A DNA stretch of 64,000 nucleotides from Variovorax sp. PBL-H6 (GCF_901827155.1 NZ_LR594659.1:2294001-2358000), one strand, 5' to 3'. Positions 27,158-36,231 are shown, numbered from the stretch's first letter. The notes: generated from the sequence alone by a model not told the origin. Numbers and translations: made by a program.

Positions 27158-27879
27158 ACGGCGACTTCGATAAGGGCGATCTCAAGGTCATCGCCTTCGA
27201 CGTCTTCGGGACCGTCGTCGACTGGTGCAGCGGCATTGCCGCCGAGGCCGAGCGCCTGCTGCCCGGCATCGAGGGCGGCGCCTTTGCGCTGGCCTGGCGC
27301 GCCGGCTACCAGCCGGCAATGAAGAGCGTGATGGAGCGCGTGGCGGCAAGCGAGGGCGGCTTCACGCTGCTCGACGAGCTGCACATGGGCATCCTTGAAG
27401 GCGTGCTGCGCGACTTCGGCATCGAGCAGGTCGACGCGGCCCGCAAGCGCGAGCTCAACAAGGCCTGGCACCGGTTGCCGGCCTGGCCCGATGCAGTGGA
27501 GGGGCTCGCGCGGCTCAAGCGAAAGTACATCATCTGCACGCTCTCCAACGGCAACATCGGCCTCTTGACCGAAATGGCCAAGAACGCCGGCCTGCCCTGG
27601 GACTGCGTGCTGTCGGCCGAGGTCTTCAAGGCCTACAAGCCGGACCCGCGCACCTACCTCGGCGTTGCAGCGGTCTTCGATGTGACGCCCAGCCAGGTCA
27701 TGCTGGCGGCCGCGCATCACGACGACCTGGCTGCAGCGCGGGGCTGCGGGCTGCGCACCGGCTACATCGAGCGGCCGATGGAGTTCGGGCCCGATCGGCC
27801 CAAGGACGTTTCGCCGCGCGCGGACAACACGCTGCATGCGCGCGACATCGGGGCGCTGGCGGATCTGCTGGGCTGTTGA
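27154..27879 (+). CDS. HAD-superfamily hydrolase, haloacid dehalogenase type II-like
   Basis: 241 residues. HAD motif [14 protein letters not shown] with the nucleophilic Asp, motif II CTLSNGN, motif III Lys in [10 protein letters not shown], motif [17 protein letters not shown]. The VFGT form and overall layout match S-2-haloacid dehalogenases, which hydrolyse 2-haloalkanoates. Here it is translationally coupled (ATGA) to eda, so a phosphatase or housekeeping role tied to sugar-acid metabolism is equally possible. Confidence 0.85.
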   Translation: MNGDFDKGDLKVIAFDVFGTVVDWCSGIAAEAERLLPGIEGGAFALAWRAGYQPAMKSVMERVAASEGGFTLLDELHMGILEGVLRDFGIEQVDAARKRELNKAWHRLPAWPDAVEGLARLKRKYIICTLSNGNIGLLTEMAKNAGLPWDCVLSAEVFKAYKPDPRTYLGVAAVFDVTPSQVMLAAAHHDDLAAARGCGLRTGYIERPMEFGPDRPKDVSPRADNTLHARDIGALADLLGC

Positions 27880-27897
27880 CAGAAGAGGGGGAGCGCC

Positions 27898-28308
27898 TCA
27901 GCGCAGCCCTGCGCCGCCAGCCTCGTCGGTGCGCTGGATGAGCTCGATCTTGTAGCCATCCGGGTCCGTCACGAACGCGATCACCGTGCTGCCGCCCTTC
28001 ACCGGCCCGGGCTCGCGCGTGACGTTGCCGCCCGCGGCCCTGATCTTGTCGCAGGCCGCATAGGCATCGGGCACGCCCAGCGCGATGTGGCCATAGGCCG
28101 TGCCCATCTCGTACTTGTCGGTGCCCCAGTTGTAGGTCAGCTCGATCTCGGCCTGTGCCGGATTGCCCTCATACCCGACGAAGGCCAGGCTGTACTTGTA
28201 TTCGGGGTTCTCGGAGGTGCGCAGCAGCTGCATGCCGAGCACGCGGGTGTAGAAGTCGATCGAGCGCTGCAGGTCGCCGACGCGCAGCATGGTGTGTAGG
28301 AGTCGCAT
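27898..28308 (-). CDS. gloA: Glyoxalase I (lactoylglutathione lyase)
   Basis: 136 residues, near the E. coli length. Metal ligands fall where expected: His5 ([10 protein letters not shown]), Glu56 ([10 protein letters not shown]), His74 (YGHIALGV) and the Glu of YKIELIQRT. Converts the hemithioacetal of methylglyoxal and glutathione to S-lactoylglutathione. Convergent with the HAD gene, 18 bases apart. Confidence 0.96.
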   Translation of the reverse strand: MRLLHTMLRVGDLQRSIDFYTRVLGMQLLRTSENPEYKYSLAFVGYEGNPAQAEIELTYNWGTDKYEMGTAYGHIALGVPDAYAACDKIRAAGGNVTREPGPVKGGSTVIAFVTDPDGYKIELIQRTDEAGGAGLR

Positions 28309-28325
28309 GTTGTGGATGTGGAGAG

Positions 28326-28358
28326 TTGTCGTGGCTCCGGATTGTCGTGGTTGTCGTG
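28326..28358. repeat. Three copies of TTGTCGTGG upstream of gloA
   Basis: Copies begin at 28326, 28342 and 28351 (the last lacks the final base), in the 135-base gap between the gloA start and the iron-transporter ATPase stop. Could be regulator half-sites or simple slippage. Nothing else recognisable in this gap. Confidence 0.55.
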
Positions 28359-28443
28359 TCAGTTGCGGCCGGCGAGTGCCAGCAGGTGGATCGCGGAGCC
28401 GAATTCCATCCAGAAAAGCGCATCGCCAGATGGGGGCGTTGTG

Positions 28444-29118
28444 TTATGCCGTCCAACGCGTGAGTCGGCCGTTGTGCATCAGGCCGACGTGATCGGCCAT
28501 GGCCTGCGCCTCGGCTTCGTTGTGCGTGACCAGGACAGCGGTCTGCCCGGCGGCCTTGAGGATCTCGCGCACTTCGACGGTGAGGCGTTCTCGCGTCGTC
28601 GCATCGAGGTTGGAGAAAGGTTCGTCGAGCAGCAGCAGCGCGGGCGAGGGCGCGAGCGCGCGGGCGAGCGCAATGCGCTGCTGCTGCCCGCCGGAGAGCT
28701 CGTGCGGATAGCGCCCGCCGGACTCGGCCAGGCCCACCAGCGCAAGCATCTCGGCCACGCGTGCACGCTGCTCCGCCTGCGGCCGACGCCGCAGGCCGAA
28801 GCCCACGTTCTGCGCCGCCGTCAGGTGCGGGAACAGCGCGTACTCCTGGAACATCATGCCGACCCGGCGCTCCTCGGGCGGGAGATGGACGTTGGCGGAA
28901 GACAGCAGCCGTTCGCCCAGGCGAATGCTGCCCGCGCGCACGGGCTCGAAGCCCGCGACGGCGCGCAGCACGGTGGTCTTGCCGCAGCCCGAAGGGCCGA
29001 GCAGGCAGCCGATACGGCCGGCATCGAGCGAGAGCGAGAAGCCGTCGACCACGGTGTGCAGGCCTTGCGCGCCTTCGTAGGCGAGCCGCACGTCGTCGAG
29101 CTGCAGCGCTGCGCTCAT
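28444..29118 (-). CDS. fbpC: Ferric iron ABC transporter ATPase, short form
   Basis: 224 residues. Walker A LLGPSGCGKTTVLRAV, Q-loop MMFQEYALFPHL, signature LSGGQQQRIALARAL, Walker B LLLLDEPFSNLD, switch His in VLVTHNEAEA. It powers the two-domain permease encoded just before it (ATGA overlap). The protein stops right after the ATPase domain; typical FbpC proteins have another 100 or more residues with regulatory TOBE domains, absent here. Confidence 0.88.
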   Translation of the reverse strand: MSAALQLDDVRLAYEGAQGLHTVVDGFSLSLDAGRIGCLLGPSGCGKTTVLRAVAGFEPVRAGSIRLGERLLSSANVHLPPEERRVGMMFQEYALFPHLTAAQNVGFGLRRRPQAEQRARVAEMLALVGLAESGGRYPHELSGGQQQRIALARALAPSPALLLLDEPFSNLDATTRERLTVEVREILKAAGQTAVLVTHNEAEAQAMADHVGLMHNGRLTRWTA

Positions 29119-30761
29119 GCCGATAACCCATCGCCGCGCTCGCGCAGCCCGTTGCGCGCCAGCAGCGCCACCGGCAGCAGCCCCGCGGCCACGATCGCGA
29201 GGGCGGCGATCGCGCCTTCCTCGTAGGTGCCCCGCGCGGCTTCGGCGTAGAGCCAGGTCGCCAGCGTGTCGAAGTTCGCGGGCCGCAGCAGCAGGGTGGC
29301 AGGCAGCTCCTTCATCGCATCGACGAAGACCAGCAGCGCACCGGCCGCGATCGCCGGCCGCAAGAGCGGCAAGTGCACGCGGCGCAGCGTGCCGGCCGGG
29401 CTTTCGCCGAGCAGCCGCGAGGCCTGCTCGAGCGCGGGCGGGATGCGCGCGAGCCCGGCCTCGATGCCGCCCACGGGCATCGCCAGGAAGCGGATCGCGC
29501 ACGCCACCACCAGCACGATGCCGGCGCTCATCAGCGGCAGGCCGTCGCGGCCCAGCAGCGTGCCGAGCAAGGCGTCGAGGCCCAGCGCCGGCGTCAGCAG
29601 GCCGATGGCCAGCACCGTGCCGGGCAGCGCATAGCCCAGCGTGGCAGCGCGCGCCTGCCAGCGTGCGCGGTTGACCGTCGAGCCCTGGCTGCGCACCGCC
29701 CAGGCCACGATCAGTCCCGCGGCCACGGTGGTCACCGTCACGCCCGCCGCCAGGGCCAGCGTGTTGCCAAGGCTGTTGAGCAGGCCCTCGGAGATGCCGC
29801 CGCCCAGGCGCAGCCGCTTGGCCGTTTCCCAGAGCAGGTAGACCGCCGGCGCGACGAAGCCGATCGCCACCGGCAGCGCCGCAGCGATGCAGGCGAGCCA
29901 GGCCGCGGCGCCTCGCAAGCGGCGCGGCTCGATGGCGCGCATGCGTTGGGCGGAGCCGAAGCGCTGATGACGCCGCCCATGGCGCTCGAGCAGCACCAGC
30001 CCCACCACCACGAGGAGCATGGCGCAGGCGATCTGCGCAGCGCCCGCCAGGTCGGAGCGCGTGATCCAGGTGGTGTAGACCGCCACCGTCAGCGTCTGAA
30101 TCCCGAGGAACTCGGAGGCGCCGATGTCGTTGAGCGTTTCCAGCAGCGCCAGGCTCACGCCGACGGCGAGCGCCGGCCGCGCCAACGGCAGCGCGACTCG
30201 GAAGAAGGCGCCGGCCGCGCTCTCGCCGAGCGTGCGGGCCGCCTCCATCAGGTGGGCGGGCTGGGTCATGAACATGGCGCGCGCCGTCATGTAGACATAG
30301 GGATAGAGCACGAAGCCGAGCACCCCGATCGCGCCCGGCATCGAGCGCAGGTCCGGTAGCCGGAACTGCCGCGGGCTGTCGAAGCCCAGGGCCCAGCGGA
30401 TGGCACCCTGCACCGGACCGATGGGATGCAGCAGGTCGAGGTAGGCGAAAGCGACGATGTACGTCGGCATGGCCAGCGGCAGCAGCAGCGCCCAATGCAG
30501 CACCCGGCGGCCCGGAAAATCGCAGACGGTGACCAGCCAGGCGCAGCCGGTGCCGATCACCAGCACCAGCGCGCCCACGCCGGCGAGCAGCAGCGCAGTG
30601 TTGAGCGCGGCCTGCGGCAGCACGTGCCGCGCGAGGTGGGTCCAGTGCGAGAAGTCGGCGCCGAAGGCCAGCCATGCCAGGCTGAGCACCGGCGCGAGCA
30701 CGCCCAAGGCGATGAGGACCGATGCAGCGCGCCAGAGCGGCCCGACCGCCCTCATGCTCAT
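29115..30761 (-). CDS. fbpB: Ferric iron ABC transporter permease, two fused domains
   Basis: 548 residues with about twelve membrane segments in two homologous halves, each with an EAA-type loop (EAARTLGESAAGAFFRVALPLARPAL and EQASRLLGESPAGTLRRVHLPLLRPA). This is the fused-permease architecture of FbpB/SfuB. Start at ATG 30761 or the ATG two codons later (30755); the upstream in-frame extension lies in the short gap after the binding-protein gene and is not membrane-like. Middle gene of fbpABC. Confidence 0.9.
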   Translation of the reverse strand: MSMRAVGPLWRAASVLIALGVLAPVLSLAWLAFGADFSHWTHLARHVLPQAALNTALLLAGVGALVLVIGTGCAWLVTVCDFPGRRVLHWALLLPLAMPTYIVAFAYLDLLHPIGPVQGAIRWALGFDSPRQFRLPDLRSMPGAIGVLGFVLYPYVYMTARAMFMTQPAHLMEAARTLGESAAGAFFRVALPLARPALAVGVSLALLETLNDIGASEFLGIQTLTVAVYTTWITRSDLAGAAQIACAMLLVVVGLVLLERHGRRHQRFGSAQRMRAIEPRRLRGAAAWLACIAAALPVAIGFVAPAVYLLWETAKRLRLGGGISEGLLNSLGNTLALAAGVTVTTVAAGLIVAWAVRSQGSTVNRARWQARAATLGYALPGTVLAIGLLTPALGLDALLGTLLGRDGLPLMSAGIVLVVACAIRFLAMPVGGIEAGLARIPPALEQASRLLGESPAGTLRRVHLPLLRPAIAAGALLVFVDAMKELPATLLLRPANFDTLATWLYAEAARGTYEEGAIAALAIVAAGLLPVALLARNGLRERGDGLSA

Positions 30762-30840
30762 GCCCCCGCGCTCGGCACCGCGTGTCCTCGCTGAGCTCCG
30801 AGAGGGCTGCCGCGCCCAGGGGAAACCCGTCGACCCGTCG

Positions 30841-31893
30841 TCACTGGTCGAAGCCGACCTTGTCCACCAGCGCGCTGGCTTGCTTGCGGTACTTGGCAAT
30901 CTCGGTAATGGGCAGCGGATCGACCTTCAACTCGCCAATGCTGGACGCGGTGATCGAATCGAGCGCCACGCCCTTGCGTACCGGGTACTCGAAGTTGGTC
31001 TCGGCATAGAAGGCCTGCGCCGGCTCGGACACCAGAAACTCGAGCAGCTTGACGGCATTGGCGCGCTGCGGCGAGTTCTTCGCGACGGCGGCGCCGCTGA
31101 CGTTGACGTGCGTGCCGCCGCTCTTCGAATTGGCGAAGGTCGGGCGGATCACCTTGATGGCCTCGCCCCACTTGCGCGCGTCGCTGCCTTCCTTGGCGCT
31201 CTTCATCTGGCCTACGTAGTAGGAGTTGGCCAGGCCGACGTCGCAGATGCCGCCCAGGATGTCGCGTGCCACGTCGCGGTCGCCGCCGGTGGCCTTGCGC
31301 GCCAGGTTCGCCTTGACGCCGCGCAGCCACTGCTCGGCCTTGGCCTCGCCGTCGTGCGCGATCAGCGAGGCGATCAGCGCCGTGTTGTAGGGATGCTGGC
31401 CCGCGCGAATGCAGACCTTGCCCTTGTACTGGGGGTCGGCAAGGTCCTCGTAGCGGAAGGAGGTGATGGGCAGGCGCTTGTCGGCATAAAGCACGCGCGC
31501 GCGCATCGACAGGGAAAACCACTGGCCATCGGCGCCGCGCAGGTTGGCAGGAATCGCCGACTCGAGTGCCGCCGACTTCACCGGCTGCGTGACGCCGCCC
31601 TCGACCAGGTCGATCAGGTTGCCGATGTCCACCGTCATCAGCACGTCGGCCGGAGAGCGGGCGCCCTCGGCCTTCACGCGTTCGAGCAGCCCGTCCTTGA
31701 TGAACACCGTGTTGACCTTGACGCCGCTCTGCGTGCTGAAGGCCGTGAGCAGCGGCTGGATCAGGCCGGGCTCGCGTGTGGTGTAGAGCGTGACTTCGTC
31801 GGCGGCAAAGGCCGGGGCGGCGAGCCAGCCAGCGCAGGCGAGCGCGAGGCCGGTCAGGGTGCGGGCGCTGCGGGCGCGCGAAACAGGGCTCAT
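30841..31893 (-). CDS. fbpA: Periplasmic ferric iron-binding protein
   Basis: 350 residues, Sec signal with cleavage after APAFA-A. Class: iron(III) extracellular binding protein family 1. The adjacent Tyr pair that binds iron in FbpA is visible in GLANSYYVGQM; VTLYTTREPGLIQPLL begins the mature domain. Start ATG 31893 preceded by GGAGG 5 bases away. A Fur box lies about 50 bases upstream, so expression is probably iron-repressed. Feeds the permease and ATPase encoded next. Confidence 0.93.
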   Translation of the reverse strand: MSPVSRARSARTLTGLALACAGWLAAPAFAADEVTLYTTREPGLIQPLLTAFSTQSGVKVNTVFIKDGLLERVKAEGARSPADVLMTVDIGNLIDLVEGGVTQPVKSAALESAIPANLRGADGQWFSLSMRARVLYADKRLPITSFRYEDLADPQYKGKVCIRAGQHPYNTALIASLIAHDGEAKAEQWLRGVKANLARKATGGDRDVARDILGGICDVGLANSYYVGQMKSAKEGSDARKWGEAIKVIRPTFANSKSGGTHVNVSGAAVAKNSPQRANAVKLLEFLVSEPAQAFYAETNFEYPVRKGVALDSITASSIGELKVDPLPITEIAKYRKQASALVDKVGFDQ

Positions 31894-31944
31894 GGGGTCC
31901 TCCGGGGAATTTTGGGGGTGTGGCGACGATCCGCGCTCTTGGGC

Positions 31945-31963
31945 GCTGATACGAATCATTATC
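31945..31963 (-). promoter_or_regulatory. Fur box upstream of fbpABC
   Basis: GCTGATACGAATCATTATC matches 14 of 19 positions of the classic GATAATGATAATCATTATC Fur consensus, with the right half (AATCATTATC) exact. It lies 51-70 bases before the fbpA start, where it would overlap the promoter. Confidence 0.75.
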
Positions 31964-32136
31964 ACTGTTGTCTGGCACGTGCCGGGGGATTGTCCTCAAG
32001 GGGCGCGTGGCGTCTCGCCGCCCTGGGCTGTGCATCGCCGCAGGCCCCGCTGGCGCGCACCGTGCCCACCTTTGTTCCGCTATGCAGTACCGAGCTTTTC
32101 AAGTCTGCTCATTTCCGGTTCAAAAAACTGCTTGGC

Positions 32137-32149
32137 GGAATAAGATTCC
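32137..32149. promoter_or_regulatory. Inverted repeat before the acyl-CoA ligase gene
   Basis: GGAAT-AAG-ATTCC, perfect five-base arms, 40 bases before the ligase start. Possible operator of an IclR- or TetR-type regulator. The rest of the 295-base gap between fbpA and this gene holds the Fur box and no other clear signal. Confidence 0.35.
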
Positions 32150-32188
32150 ACGGAACCGCCTTTCTGGCGAGAACGACAGGACGGAGAC

Positions 32189-33739
32189 ATGACGAGTTTT
32201 GCACCCGGCGTCACCCCGGCGCCCACGCGCATTCATCACCTGCTGGAGGGCTGGGCGCATACCCAGCCCGATGCGCTGGCGCTGAAAGACGGCGACCTGG
32301 CGCTCAGCTACTTCGACCTGAAGGAAGCCTCCGAATCGGCGGCCCGCCAGCTGTCCGAGCTGCAGGTGCGTGCCGGCGACCGCGTGCTGGTGGTGGGCGA
32401 GAACTGCGCGGCCATCGGCGTGCTGGTGCTGGCCCTCAGCCGGCTGGACGCCTGGTCGATCGTCGTCAACGCGCGGCTCTCGGCGCGCGAGATCGACACC
32501 TTCATCGAGCACGCCGGCGCCCGCCGCGTGATCTACACCTGCCATGTGTCGGCCGATGCGCAGAAGCACGCCGAGCGGCACGGCGCCGTGGCGCGGGCCT
32601 GGGGCGCGGTCGGTACCCTCTGGGTCGGCCCGCTGGCGGCCGATGTGCAGCCCGAGCCCTGCGCGCAGGCGCCACAGGAGCAGGTCGCCGCGCTGATCTA
32701 CACCTCCGGCACCTCGGGCGCGCCCAAGGGCGTGATGCTCACGCATGCCAACCTGATGTTCGCGGCGGCCAGTGCGCGCACCATCCGCGGCCTCGGCCCG
32801 GGCGACCTGATCTACGGCGTGCTCCCGATGGCGCATGTGGTGGGCCTGTCGACCCAGTTCCTCGGCTGCATCGCCAGCGGAGCGGCACTGCTGCTGGAGG
32901 CGCGCTTCTCGCCGGCCGCGCTGGCACAAGCGCTGGCGCAGCAGGGTGTGACCGCCTTCACCGGCGTGCCGGCGATGTTCGCCAAGCTGCTGGACCGGGC
33001 TTGCGACAACGGCGGGGCGCTGCAAGCGCCGGCCTTGCGCTTCGCGTGCGTGGTCGGCTCGCCGCTCACACCCAGCCTGAAGGCCGGCGTCGAGGCCGCG
33101 CTGGGGCTGCCGCTGCACAACGGCTACGGCCTGACCGAGACTGCGCCCACCGTCGCGCAGACCCGCATCGAGGCCCCGCGGCAGGACTGCACCGTCGGCT
33201 TCGCACTGCCGGGCGTGCAGACGCGCGTGGTGAACGTGGCCTCGGGCGCCGAGCAGGCCAGCGGCGAAATCGGCGAGCTGCGGGTGCGCGGCCCCAACCT
33301 CATGAAGGGCTACTACCGCAACGAAGCGCTGACGCGCGAGGTGATCGACGGCGAGGGCTGGTTCAACACCGGCGACATGGCGCGCCGCGACGCCGACGGC
33401 GCGCTGCACATCGTCGGCCGCAGCAAGGAGCTGATCATCCGCTCGGGCTTCAACGTCTATCCGGTGGAGGTCGAGCAGGTCCTCAACGGCCATCCGGCGG
33501 TGCTGCAGTCGGCGGTGGTGGGGCGCACGGTGGATCACAACGAGGAGGTGGTCGCCTTCGTCGAACTGGTGTCGGACGCACAGCCGGGCGAGGAGGCCAT
33601 GCGCCAGTACCTGCGCGAGCGGCTGTCGCCCTACAAGGTGCCGAGCGAGATCCGCTTCCTCGCCCAGCTACCGGCCGCACCGACCGGCAAGATCCTGAAG
33701 AGCGAACTGAAAACCCTGGCCCTGCAGCGCCTGAAATGA
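32189..33739 (+). CDS. AMP-forming acyl-CoA synthetase/ligase
   Basis: 516 residues of the ANL adenylating family. ATP-binding A3 motif ALIYTSGTSGAPKGVMLTH, A5 NGYGLTETAPT, A7 GWFNTGDMARRD, hinge RSKELIIRSGFNVYP and catalytic Lys in PTGKILKSEL. It activates a carboxylic acid to its acyl-CoA; aromatic, fatty or alicyclic substrates cannot be told apart. Start ATG 32189 with CGGAG upstream. First gene of a plus-strand group of five (ligase, flavin oxidoreductase, SDR, isomerase, binding protein), though an intergenic repeat separates it from the second. Confidence 0.9.
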   Translation: MTSFAPGVTPAPTRIHHLLEGWAHTQPDALALKDGDLALSYFDLKEASESAARQLSELQVRAGDRVLVVGENCAAIGVLVLALSRLDAWSIVVNARLSAREIDTFIEHAGARRVIYTCHVSADAQKHAERHGAVARAWGAVGTLWVGPLAADVQPEPCAQAPQEQVAALIYTSGTSGAPKGVMLTHANLMFAAASARTIRGLGPGDLIYGVLPMAHVVGLSTQFLGCIASGAALLLEARFSPAALAQALAQQGVTAFTGVPAMFAKLLDRACDNGGALQAPALRFACVVGSPLTPSLKAGVEAALGLPLHNGYGLTETAPTVAQTRIEAPRQDCTVGFALPGVQTRVVNVASGAEQASGEIGELRVRGPNLMKGYYRNEALTREVIDGEGWFNTGDMARRDADGALHIVGRSKELIIRSGFNVYPVEVEQVLNGHPAVLQSAVVGRTVDHNEEVVAFVELVSDAQPGEEAMRQYLRERLSPYKVPSEIRFLAQLPAAPTGKILKSELKTLALQRLK

Positions 33740-33741
33740 CG

Positions 33742-33835
33742 CTCACCCCCAGGTTGGCTCACTTCGTGTAGCCGCCCACCCCTACCGGGGGCAACACCAG
33801 CGGCCCCGGCAAAGCCGGTTCCGCGGTGTTCCCCG
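33742..33835. repeat. GC-rich intergenic repeat with long hairpin
   Basis: Fills most of the 128-base gap after the ligase. The outer stem AACACC/GGTGTT (33793-33798 with 33825-33830) encloses GCGG/CCGC and CCGGC/GCCGG around an AAA loop; CCCCTACCGGGGG precedes it. The wording resembles a dispersed intergenic element I recall from Variovorax-type genomes. Only one copy is in this window. It may act as terminator or mRNA-stability element. Confidence 0.6.
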
Positions 33836-33867
33836 AAGTCCATTACCGAAGCCACCAAGGATCCAGC

Positions 33868-34821
33868 ATGGCACTCCCCGCGCTCCTGAAAGACAAGCTC
33901 GCGCTGCCGTTGATCGGCTCGCCGCTGTTCATCATCTCCAACCCCGACCTCGTGCTGGCCCAGTGCCTGGCGGGCGTGGTGGGCTCCTTCCCCGCGCTCA
34001 ATGCACGGCCGAAGGAGGTGTTGGACGAATGGCTCGCGCACATCACGGCGACACTGGACGCAGCCCGCGCCGCCGAGCCCGCGCGCCGCATTGCGCCCTT
34101 CGCGGTCAACCAGATCATTCATGCTTCCAACGATCGGCTCGACCACGACATGGACCTGTGCGTGAAGCACCGCGTGCCGATCGTCATCACCAGCCTGTCG
34201 GCGCCCACTGATTACGTGGCGCCGGTGCATGCCTACGGCGGCCTCGTCTTCCATGACGTGACCAATATCAAGCATGCGCAGAAGGCGCTCGCGGCAGGTG
34301 TCGACGGCCTCATCCTGGTGTGCGCGGGGGCCGGCGGCCATGCCGGCACGATGAGCCCCTTCGCGCTCGTGGCCGAGGTGCGACGCTTCTTCGACGGCCC
34401 GATCGCGCTGTCGGGCTCGATCACCTCCGGCGCGCACGTGGCGGCGGCGCTGGCGATGGGCGCCGACCTGGCCTATGTCGGCACCCGCTTCATCGCCACG
34501 CCGGAGGCCAATGCCCAGGCCGCCTACAAGCAGATGATCGTCGACAGCGCCGCGGCCGAGGTGACCTACACGCCGCTCTTCACCGGCGTGCACGGGAACT
34601 ACCTGACGCGCAGCATCGCTGCCGCCGGCCTGGACCCTGACCAATTGCCGACGGCCGACAAGACATCGATGAACTTCGGCACCAAGCGCGTCAAGCCCTG
34701 GAAGGACGTCTGGGGCGCAGGGCAAGGCGTGGGCAACATCGACGAAGTGCTGCCCACGGCAGAGCTGGTCCGGCGCATGACCCGCGAGTACCGCGGCGCC
34801 CTGGCGCAGATGACCGCCTGA
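33868..34821 (+). CDS. Nitronate monooxygenase-like NAD(P)H-dependent flavin oxidoreductase
   Basis: 317 residues, single TIM-barrel of the 2-nitropropane dioxygenase/NMO family. FMN-binding parts: LIGSPLFIISNPDLVLAQ, VCAGAGGHAGTMSPFALV, GSITSGAHVAAALAMGADLAYVGTRFIAT. Some members oxidise nitronates, others are enoyl reductases or quinone reductases; the neighbours (acyl-CoA ligase, SDR) favour a catabolic reductase. Start ATG 33868 preceded by AAGGA. Confidence 0.85.
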   Translation: MALPALLKDKLALPLIGSPLFIISNPDLVLAQCLAGVVGSFPALNARPKEVLDEWLAHITATLDAARAAEPARRIAPFAVNQIIHASNDRLDHDMDLCVKHRVPIVITSLSAPTDYVAPVHAYGGLVFHDVTNIKHAQKALAAGVDGLILVCAGAGGHAGTMSPFALVAEVRRFFDGPIALSGSITSGAHVAAALAMGADLAYVGTRFIATPEANAQAAYKQMIVDSAAAEVTYTPLFTGVHGNYLTRSIAAAGLDPDQLPTADKTSMNFGTKRVKPWKDVWGAGQGVGNIDEVLPTAELVRRMTREYRGALAQMTA

Positions 34822-34856
34822 GCGCACGATTCCGTAACCATCCAAGGAGACCGAAC

Positions 34857-35585
34857 ATGAGCGACAAGAAAGCCATCCTCGTCATCGGCGCCGGCGACGC
34901 CACCGGCGGCGCCATTGCGCGCCGCTTCGCGCGCGAGGGCTACATCGCCTGCGTCACGCGTCGGCAGGCCGACAAGCTGCAGCCGCTGGTCGACCAGATC
35001 AAGGCCGAGGGCGGCCAGGCGCACGGCTTCGGCAGCGATGCGCGCAAGGAAGAAGAAATGGTCGCACTGGTCGAGCAGATCGAGCGCGAGATCGCCCCGA
35101 TCGAGGTGGCGGTGTTCAACATCGGCGCCAACGTGCGCTTCGGCATCACCGAGACCACCGCCCGCGTTTATCACAAGGTGTGGGAAATGGCCTGCTTCGG
35201 CGGCTTCCTGATGGGGCGCGAGGTCGCCAAGGCGATGCTGCCGCGTGGACGCGGCACCATCATCTTCACCGGCGCCACCGCCAGCCTGCGGGGGCGCGAC
35301 GGCTACGCCGCCTTCGCGGGCGCCAAGCATGCGCTGCGCGCGCTGGCGCAGAGCATGGCGCGCGAGCTGTGGCCCAAGGGCATCCACGTGGCGCATCCGG
35401 TGATCGACGGCGCCATCGACACCGAGTTCATCCGCACCACATTCCCCGAGCGCTACGCGCTGAAGGAGCAGGACGGCATCCTGCAGCCCGACAGCATCGC
35501 CGACGCCTACTGGCAGATCCACCAGCAGCCGCGCAACGCCTGGACGCACGAGACCGAGCTGCGCCCCTGGCTGGAAAGCTGGTGA
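34857..35585 (+). CDS. SDR-family protein lacking the catalytic tyrosine
   Basis: 242 residues of the short-chain dehydrogenase/reductase fold. The cofactor loop is VIGAGDATGGAIARRFA (GxGxxxGG form rather than TGxxxGxG) and FNIGANV replaces NNAG. At the active site YAAFAGAKHALRAL puts Phe where the YxxxK Tyr should be, with Lys kept, and the Ser region reads FTGATASLRG. Activity by the classical mechanism is doubtful; it may bind a cofactor or act in a complex. Start ATG 34857 after AAGGAG. Co-directional with its neighbours with gaps of 25-35 bases. Confidence 0.85.
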   Translation: MSDKKAILVIGAGDATGGAIARRFAREGYIACVTRRQADKLQPLVDQIKAEGGQAHGFGSDARKEEEMVALVEQIEREIAPIEVAVFNIGANVRFGITETTARVYHKVWEMACFGGFLMGREVAKAMLPRGRGTIIFTGATASLRGRDGYAAFAGAKHALRALAQSMARELWPKGIHVAHPVIDGAIDTEFIRTTFPERYALKEQDGILQPDSIADAYWQIHQQPRNAWTHETELRPWLESW

Positions 35586-35610
35586 GACGGAAGAGGAAAG
35601 GAGCAGCGCC

Positions 35611-36231
35611 ATGACCATCCCCGTGCAATTCCTGTTCGACTTCGGCAGTCCCAATGCCTACCTGTGCCACCGCGTGATCCCGTCGATCGAGGGGCGTACG
35701 GGCGTGAAGTTCGAGTACGTTCCCGTGCTGCTGGGCGGCATCTTCAAGCTCAGCGGCAACCGCTCGCCGGCGGAGGCCTTCGCCGGCATTCCGAACAAGC
35801 GCGCCTACGACCAGCTCGAGATGAAGCGCTTCATCGCGAAGCACCGAATCGATCGCTACCGGCACAACCCCCATTGGCCAGTGAACACCTTGCAGATCAT
35901 GCGCGGCGCGGTGGCCGCACAGAAGCAGGGCTGCTTCGAGCCTTATGTAGAGGCCGTCTACGTGGCCATGTGGGAGGAGGGCCGCAACATGGAAGACGCC
36001 GAGGTCATCGTGCGCACGCTGAACGAGGCGGGGCTCGACGGCCCGCGCGTGTACGCCGGTACGCAGGACCCGGAAGTGAAGGGCACGCTCATGGCCAACA
36101 CCCAGTCGGCGTTCGAGCGCGGCGCCTTCGGCTCGCCGACCTTCTTCGTCGGCGACGAGATCTTCTTCGGCAAGGACCGTCTGCGCGAAGTCGAGGAAGA
36201 GATCGCGCGCCAGGGCGCCGTCGCCCAGTAA
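35611..36231 (+). CDS. 2-hydroxychromene-2-carboxylate isomerase/DsbA-family (kappa-GST-like) protein
   Basis: 206 residues, thioredoxin-fold with helical insert. The active-site entry FLFDFGSPNAYL carries the Ser typical of HCCA isomerases, and the C-terminal GAFGSPTFFVGDEIFFGKDRL is the family signature. The named enzyme isomerises 2-hydroxychromene-2-carboxylate in naphthalene breakdown using glutathione; paralogs serve other ring-cleavage routes. No ring dioxygenase is present here, so the substrate is open. AGGAAAGGAG ribosome site. Confidence 0.85.
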   Translation: MTIPVQFLFDFGSPNAYLCHRVIPSIEGRTGVKFEYVPVLLGGIFKLSGNRSPAEAFAGIPNKRAYDQLEMKRFIAKHRIDRYRHNPHWPVNTLQIMRGAVAAQKQGCFEPYVEAVYVAMWEEGRNMEDAEVIVRTLNEAGLDGPRVYAGTQDPEVKGTLMANTQSAFERGAFGSPTFFVGDEIFFGKDRLREVEEEIARQGAVAQ

